Assembly: GCA_029863625.1 (NCBI GenBank)
Contig: JAOTUY010000021.1
Span: 1 to 43,629 of the forward strand
Direction of reading: 5' to 3'
DNA: 43,629 nucleotides
Source: Acidimicrobiia bacterium
Lineage (GTDB): Bacteria; Actinomycetota; Acidimicrobiia; Spongiisociales; UBA4744
Part shown: positions 39,382-43,629 of the stretch, piece by piece
Numbering within the stretch: the first letter of the stretch is position 1
Layout: each line of letters starts with the position of its first letter
The notes under the pieces: model-generated
Told to the model about the DNA's origin: nothing
Seen by the model: the letters and a program-made list of their open reading frames with translations, nothing else
Databases searched by the model: none
Position numbers and translations under genes: made by a program

Positions 39382-41313
39382 TCAACCTCCCACCCACACG
39401 AACCCGAGTCCCGGCAACACGATCCGACCGTTATCAATCTCCAGATCGCCATCGCTCGACAGCAGTGTCACCGGGTCGTCGATCCCCGCAGCTGCGAGCA
39501 CGCCGGCATCAACGGTGCGTTCGAAGTCGGCGAAATTCGAGAGCCCGAGGAAGGGTCGCGATGTCGGGTGCCGGCGGGCGAAGGCAAATACCGCATCGTC
39601 GTCGGGCGACAGCATTGTCGGCGCGGCTGCTGCGTGGAGTGACGGAACGGCGGCCCTGGTCCTCGCGAGGCGCTGGAATCCCGCGAACACCACTTGCTCC
39701 AAGGACTGGCGATCACCGCGCTTGGCGGCCGCCACCCAATCCATGGCCGGCCTATGCATCCAGCGGTTGTCGGCGGCCCTCTCCGGAATCTCGAGGTACG
39801 TGAAGTCGTTGCGGAGGGCAACCTCATCACCCATGTACACAAGCGGAATCCCGCCGTAGCTGTAGGCAATGTTGTAGAGCAGCAACAACCGGCGAATCCC
39901 CGCTTCGACCTGGGCGGAATCACCGCTCCTCAAAGCCAGCTCAATGCCACATAGGGAAGCGGCCGATCCGGAGATGCGGGCGTCTCCGGTCGCCGGGTTT
40001 CTCTGAAACAACGCTCCGCGTGCGAACGAGCCGTTGAAGGACCCCGAGTAGTAATCGTTCAGGAAAGAACGGTGGCTGAATCCGCCCCACCCGACCGTGG
40101 CGGCGTCCTCATCCGTCACCGCCCAGCCAATGTCATCGTGACACCGCACATACGTTACCCACGAGGTCGACGCCGGAGCGGGGCGGAGGCGGGTGAGCGC
40201 CGCCCTCATCAGGCGGGCATCGCGTGACGCCAGGCTGCTCCACAACATCACCATCAGCAGATTGTGATAGGCGAGGTCGCACTCCGGGCGGAAGGCATCG
40301 TCGTGAGCGCCGAGATACTGAACGAGATCGTCTGGAGGGACGATCGCCTCCGCTTTGAGCAGCACACCCGGTGTGGCCATCGCCATCACCGCCCGGAAGG
40401 CTTGCAGAATGCGATGCGCCTCCGGTTGGTTCTCACAGTCGGTGCCGAGGCGCTTCCAGATGAAAGGAACGGCATCAAGCCGAAGGACATCAACCCCGCG
40501 GTTGGCCAGCCGGCCCATCACCTCCGCCATCGCCACAACCACATCGGGATTCTCGTAGTTCAGGTCCCACTGATAGTCGTGGAACGTAGTCCACACCCAT
40601 CCCCCGACCTCCGGAGAGAACGTGAAGCTTCCGGGAGCCGTGTCGGGAAAGATCTCCCTGAGGGTCGCCTCGTACCGGTCGGGCTCGTCCCGATCCGGGT
40701 AGATCCGATAGAACGCCCGGTATCGCGGATCGCCCTTTATGGCGCGCTTCGCCCATCCGTGTTCTCGGGCCGTGTGGTTGATCACCAGATCGACACACAA
40801 GCTCAGGCCGCGCTCGTGCAGATCGGCGGCCAAGGCAACCAGATCCTCCATCGTGCCGATCCCGGGATCGACGGCATCGTAGTCTGCCACTGCGTAACCA
40901 CCGTCGTTGACGCCCTCCCGCGGCATCAGAAGAGGCATGAGATGGAGATACGTGATGCCGAGCTCCTCGAGGTACCCGATCCGGTCCCGCACTCCCTGCA
41001 GTGTCCCGGCGAACCGGTCGGCGTAGGCCACGTATCCGACCATCTCCGGCCGTTGGAACCACTCGGGATCGATCTCCCGCTGTCGATCGAGCCGGCGCAG
41101 ATCTGGGGGACGAGCCGTGACAATCTCGAGGGCCACCTTCGCGAGCCGCGTGGCCAGATCGAGACCTCCACGACCGTAGACGTTTTCGAGAGCTGTGATC
41201 AGATCCGGCCAGCGCAGGCCTGCCCGGGTCGCAAATGCGTCGCCTTCTTCGACTCCGAGCTTCGCCACGGCGCTAGAAGCGAGGTGATCTGGCAGCGGTG
41301 ATACCGGTTCCAT
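39382..41313 (-). CDS. Amylosucrase-like GH13 enzyme (subfamily 4 type)
   Basis: The protein has 643 residues from ATG 41313 (or GTG 41319, two codons longer). It shows the amylosucrase/sucrose hydrolase pattern: an N-terminal helical domain, then GYVAYADRFAGTLQGVRDRI, EGVNDGGYAVADYDAVDP, DLVINHTAREHGWA. The catalytic triad is nucleophile D280 in VLRLDAVPF, acid/base E322 in LLKAEAIVPP and D393 in RCHDDIGW. Such enzymes split sucrose and either build alpha-1,4-glucan or release glucose and fructose. No signal peptide is visible, so it is probably cytoplasmic. It is a monocistronic gene next to tRNA-Leu, with no sugar transporter nearby. Trehalose synthase-like GH13 members are less likely given these motifs. 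Confidence 0.88.
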   Translation of the reverse strand: MEPVSPLPDHLASSAVAKLGVEEGDAFATRAGLRWPDLITALENVYGRGGLDLATRLAKVALEIVTARPPDLRRLDRQREIDPEWFQRPEMVGYVAYADRFAGTLQGVRDRIGYLEELGITYLHLMPLLMPREGVNDGGYAVADYDAVDPGIGTMEDLVALAADLHERGLSLCVDLVINHTAREHGWAKRAIKGDPRYRAFYRIYPDRDEPDRYEATLREIFPDTAPGSFTFSPEVGGWVWTTFHDYQWDLNYENPDVVVAMAEVMGRLANRGVDVLRLDAVPFIWKRLGTDCENQPEAHRILQAFRAVMAMATPGVLLKAEAIVPPDDLVQYLGAHDDAFRPECDLAYHNLLMVMLWSSLASRDARLMRAALTRLRPAPASTSWVTYVRCHDDIGWAVTDEDAATVGWGGFSHRSFLNDYYSGSFNGSFARGALFQRNPATGDARISGSAASLCGIELALRSGDSAQVEAGIRRLLLLYNIAYSYGGIPLVYMGDEVALRNDFTYLEIPERAADNRWMHRPAMDWVAAAKRGDRQSLEQVVFAGFQRLARTRAAVPSLHAAAAPTMLSPDDDAVFAFARRHPTSRPFLGLSNFADFERTVDAGVLAAAGIDDPVTLLSSDGDLEIDNGRIVLPGLGFVWVGG

Positions 41314-41381
41314 TCCCACTGGAAGTTAGCTGGCCATCAATACATGCGGACCATCACTCGAAAGCGCGAACCACAGACCGC

Positions 41382-41963
41382 CTACATCCTCCGTAGCATC
41401 TCGGCAAGGTCCCGCAGGGCTCGACCGCGGTGGCTGATGGTGTTCTTCTCCACCGCGGCAAGCTGAGCCAATGTCCGGCCGTCCACGTCGAACACCGGGT
41501 CGTAGCCGAATCCCGAATCGCCGCGCGGGGTTTCGATGATCGATCCTTCTAGAACGCCTTCGGCAACGATCTCCTGTCCACCTGGCATCACCAGTGCCAT
41601 TACCGTCCGGAAGCGTGCCGACCGGTCCTTCACCCCCGCGAGATCCTCCAAGAGGACCCGCACGTTGTCAGCGTACGAGGCGCTCTCCCCCGCGTACCGG
41701 GCGCTCCGCGCCCCCGGCGCCCCTCCGAGAGCATCGACTTCCAGCCCCGTGTCGTCCGCGAGGGCAGGCAGGCCGGTGGCGGCGGCCACCGCCCGCGCTT
41801 TCAACAGAGCATTTTCCTTCAGGGTGGGCTCGGTTTCCTCGACATCCGGCCAATCGAGATCGGCCACGATGTGATTGACCAACCCGAGACCCAGCAACAC
41901 CGCTTCTATCTCGCGGAGCTTGTCCGCGTTCTTCGAGGCAACAACCAGGCGATCGATCCTCAC
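41382..41963 (-). CDS. rdgB: XTP/dITP diphosphatase (RdgB/HAM1 family)
   Basis: This 193-residue house-cleaning pyrophosphatase removes deaminated purine triphosphates (ITP, XTP). Landmarks: VVASKNADKLREI at the N-terminus (SxNxxK type), LADDTGLEVDALGGAPG, SGFGYDPVF, and the C-terminal SHRGRAL. GTG at 41963 overlaps the rph stop (GTGA). The rph-rdgB pairing is conserved in actinobacteria. Length is normal. Confidence 0.96.
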   Translation of the reverse strand: MRIDRLVVASKNADKLREIEAVLLGLGLVNHIVADLDWPDVEETEPTLKENALLKARAVAAATGLPALADDTGLEVDALGGAPGARSARYAGESASYADNVRVLLEDLAGVKDRSARFRTVMALVMPGGQEIVAEGVLEGSIIETPRGDSGFGYDPVFDVDGRTLAQLAAVEKNTISHRGRALRDLAEMLRRM

Positions 41964-42667
41964 GGAGCCACAGCCTGCCGCTGCAAATCCATCAATTCGT
42001 CGATGCCTTTGGCTGCCACATCCAGCATGGCATTCAGCTCTTCGCGGGTAAACGGAGTTCCCTCCGCCGTCCCTTGCACCTCGACGAGGAGGCCGCGCCC
42101 GGTCATGACTACGTTCATATCAACATCCGCAGCCACATCGTCGATGTACTCGAGATCCAGCAGGATGTCCCCGCCCACGTTGCCGACGGAAATGGCAGCC
42201 AGGAAATCGTGGATCGGATTGGCCGCCAGGCGGCCGGTGTTGATCGCGTCTGTGAACGCATCGTGCATGGCGATCCAGGCTCCGGTGATGGCCGCCGTCC
42301 TCGTACCGCCGTCGGCCTGGAGTACATCACAGTCGACCCGCATCATCATCTCGGGCATCCCAGACAGATCAACCACCGACCGGAGGGCTCGCCCGATCAA
42401 CCGTGATATCTCCTTGGAGCGCCCGCCGGTGTAGTTGTCCCGCCGGATCCGTTCCGCGCTGGAACCCGGGAGCATCCCGTACTCGGCGGTCACCCATCCC
42501 GTGGTACCGGCGCGCATCCAACGGGGCACGTCTGCTTCGATCGAAGCGGTACATAAGACCCGGGTGCGACCCATTTCGATCAACACCGACCCGGGTGTCA
42601 TGTCCGTGTACCCCTGGGTGATGCGCACATGCCTCAGTTCGTCGGCCGGCCGCTCCCTCGACGTCAC
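41960..42667 (-). CDS. rph: Ribonuclease PH
   Basis: This 235-residue phosphorolytic 3'-5' exoribonuclease trims tRNA precursors. It shows GSVLIEMGRTRVLCTASIE, GWVTAEYGMLPGSS, the phosphate-binding RRDNYTGGRSKEISRLIGRALR region and DCDVLQADGGTRTAAITGA. GTG at 42667 follows AGGAG at good spacing. The stop overlaps rdgB by four bases. It is preceded by an MBL-fold hydrolase gene 14 bases upstream, so the three form an operon. Confidence 0.96.
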   Translation of the reverse strand: MTSRERPADELRHVRITQGYTDMTPGSVLIEMGRTRVLCTASIEADVPRWMRAGTTGWVTAEYGMLPGSSAERIRRDNYTGGRSKEISRLIGRALRSVVDLSGMPEMMMRVDCDVLQADGGTRTAAITGAWIAMHDAFTDAINTGRLAANPIHDFLAAISVGNVGGDILLDLEYIDDVAADVDMNVVMTGRGLLVEVQGTAEGTPFTREELNAMLDVAAKGIDELMDLQRQAVAP

Positions 42668-42681
42668 TCCGCTCTCCTTTT

Positions 42682-43431
42682 TTAGACCTTCACAGCCATT
42701 CCGGGAACCGCCAGCATGACCGGCTTCCCGAACGTATGCTCCGCTTCTTGGACGGATAATCCCGGATCGAGAGTAGGCCAGATGTGTGTCAGCATCAGCG
42801 CCCTAGCCCCCACCTGGCGAGCGATCAGCCCGGCTTCGCCGGCCGTCAAATGATGCGACCAGGGCTTCTCGTCCGCCGGCCCTTGATAGGTCGCCTCACA
42901 TAGGAAGAGGTCGGCGCCTGCTGCGATCCAGGACCATTCACCTTGCGGACCTGTGTCGGCCGAGTAGGCAAGTACCCGACCGGAACCGGCCGTGGCTCGC
43001 ACGCCAAGCGTTGGCACGGGATGATCGGTGATGGTGAAGTCGAATTCGATCCCACCGATCGTGACGTGTTCCCGGTCCGCGTGCACCCGGAAATCGAGGG
43101 TCTCACCAAGCGGGTGGTCCGGATCGCCCAGAAAGCCTTTCAAACGTTCGGCGAGGCCATTCGGAACATGCGTGGGGATGACGGTCTGAGGTCGCCCGCC
43201 GTATTTGATCGCGTGGTAGAAACCCAGCACATCAACACAGTGGTCGGCGTGGACGTGGGAGATGACCAAAGCATCGAGCGTGTTGAAGTCGATCACGCTC
43301 TGGAGCGCAGCAAAGCTGCCGGACCCGGTGTCCATCCAGATAGAGGTTCCCCCGTGTTGCAGCAGATACCCGGAGGTTGGATGGCTGGGGGTCGGGTACG
43401 TGCCGTTCGAGCCGAGGATGGTGATGCGCAT
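42682..43431 (-). CDS. Metallo-beta-lactamase-fold hydrolase (RNase Z / phosphodiesterase-like)
   Basis: The 249-residue MBL-fold protein has the metal-binding SHVHADHCVD (H59, H61, D63, H64) and later ligands in AYSADTGP and MLTHIWP. The family includes tRNase Z and cyclic-nucleotide phosphodiesterases; no exosite arm of tRNase Z is obvious, so the substrate stays open. Genes of this type commonly lie before rph and rdgB in actinobacteria, often after murI. The ATG at 43431 starts the core MRITILGSNG. There is no Shine-Dalgarno; TACACT is seven bases upstream. Confidence 0.88.
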   Translation of the reverse strand: MRITILGSNGTYPTPSHPTSGYLLQHGGTSIWMDTGSGSFAALQSVIDFNTLDALVISHVHADHCVDVLGFYHAIKYGGRPQTVIPTHVPNGLAERLKGFLGDPDHPLGETLDFRVHADREHVTIGGIEFDFTITDHPVPTLGVRATAGSGRVLAYSADTGPQGEWSWIAAGADLFLCEATYQGPADEKPWSHHLTAGEAGLIARQVGARALMLTHIWPTLDPGLSVQEAEHTFGKPVMLAVPGMAVKV

Positions 43432-43444
43432 GGCCCGGAGTGTA
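43432..43444 (-). promoter_or_regulatory. Putative leaderless promoter of the MBL-rph-rdgB operon
   Basis: On the minus strand TACACT (43444-43439) precedes the ATG at 43431 by seven bases (CCGGGCC). The hexamer is identical to that before proA. No -35 match is clear. Confidence 0.5.
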
Positions 43445-43486
43445 CGGCACAACCGCGACAGGACCGCATAGGGAATCGGATTCGAA

Positions 43487-43629
43487 TCAGTCGACGACCT
43501 CCAAAGCTACTTCGTTGAACGTTCCCTCCTGAAGAGAAAAGCCACGGACGTCGGGCGTGCCACCCGGCCCGACAATGAAGTAGACCCAATCCGGTTCCGC
43601 CGCCAACCGAAGGTCCGTTGCCGACGGAA
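43487..43629 (-). CDS. 3' end of an unidentified gene, truncated by the window edge
   Basis: The frame is open from the window's right end to a TGA at 43487-43489, giving the last 46 residues of a protein. It contains EPDWVYFIVGPGGTPDVRG and ends NEVALEVVD. A WVYFIVGP-type strand near a C-terminus occurs in several unrelated families, including MltG-like transglycosylases, but there is too little to assign one. Codon use looks like the neighbours. It ends 55 bases before the MBL-fold gene. Confidence 0.55.
   Translation of the reverse strand, partial: PSATDLRLAAEPDWVYFIVGPGGTPDVRGFSLQEGTFNEVALEVVD

Overview
The window is G+C-rich and densely packed. It is almost certainly a chromosomal segment of an actinobacterium (Actinomycetota), and the overall flavour suggests a deep-branching group such as Acidimicrobiia; that placement is inference. 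The main evidence is a long minus-strand run in the order known from actinobacteria: tig-clpP-clpX, valS-folC-ndk, mreB-mreC-mreD-mrdA-rodA, RNase E/G-rplU-rpmA-obgE-proB, proA, nadD, an LCP/LytR_C protein, rsfS. Tandem single-domain TrkA proteins (as in mycobacterial CeoB/CeoC) and an ALHF-type M23 domain also fit.

Layout. (1) 1-3550 is accessory: a truncated RelE-type toxin, a VapBC pair, a quinone-oxidoreductase-like MDR enzyme with a 20-bp palindrome at its start, and a tyrosine integrase facing the 3' end of tRNA-Ala(GGC). This looks like one end of an integrated island. (2) 3580-11303 is the nadD/rsfS/proA block with inserted genes (M23 protein, nucleotidyltransferase, response regulator, MoxR ATPase plus CoxE-like VWA protein). 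(3) 11478-18144 is a plus-strand potassium-uptake locus: two TrkH-type channels, three TrkA-type RCK proteins, an unrecognised 47-residue membrane peptide and a membrane-anchored OB-fold-like protein. It sits between proB and proA. (4) 18133-31436 holds proB, obgE, L27, L21, RNase E/G, tdk, the rod-shape operon, ndk and folC. (5) 31438-38515 holds valS, an LPLTG surface protein with 51-bp tandem repeats, clpX, clpP and tig. (6) 38564-39318 is a divergent tRNA cluster (His, Arg, Gly, Pro on minus; Lys, Leu on plus). (7) 39382 to the end holds an amylosucrase-like GH13 enzyme, rdgB, rph, a metallo-beta-lactamase-fold hydrolase and the 3' end of one more gene.

How the genes work together. The minus-strand core couples ribosome assembly and silencing (L21, L27, ObgE, RsfS), RNA processing (RNase E/G, RNase PH), nucleotide hygiene (Ndk, RdgB, Tdk), proline synthesis (ProB, ProA), lateral wall growth (MreBCD, PBP2, RodA) and protein folding and turnover (trigger factor, ClpXP). 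Most junctions are 1-8 nt overlaps (ATGA, GTGA, TGATG, ATGGCTGA), implying translational coupling.

Points of most interest. A recurrent composite intergenic element combines a triloop hairpin with a degenerate 7-nt tandem array and flanks tdk on both sides. A tiny membrane protein lies inside a double Trk locus. RsfS appears to lack a canonical start codon behind a perfect Shine-Dalgarno. The RNase E/G gene has an exact duplication of its ribosome-binding site. Several genes carry a -10-like hexamer only 6-7 nt before the start codon, suggesting leaderless mRNAs.
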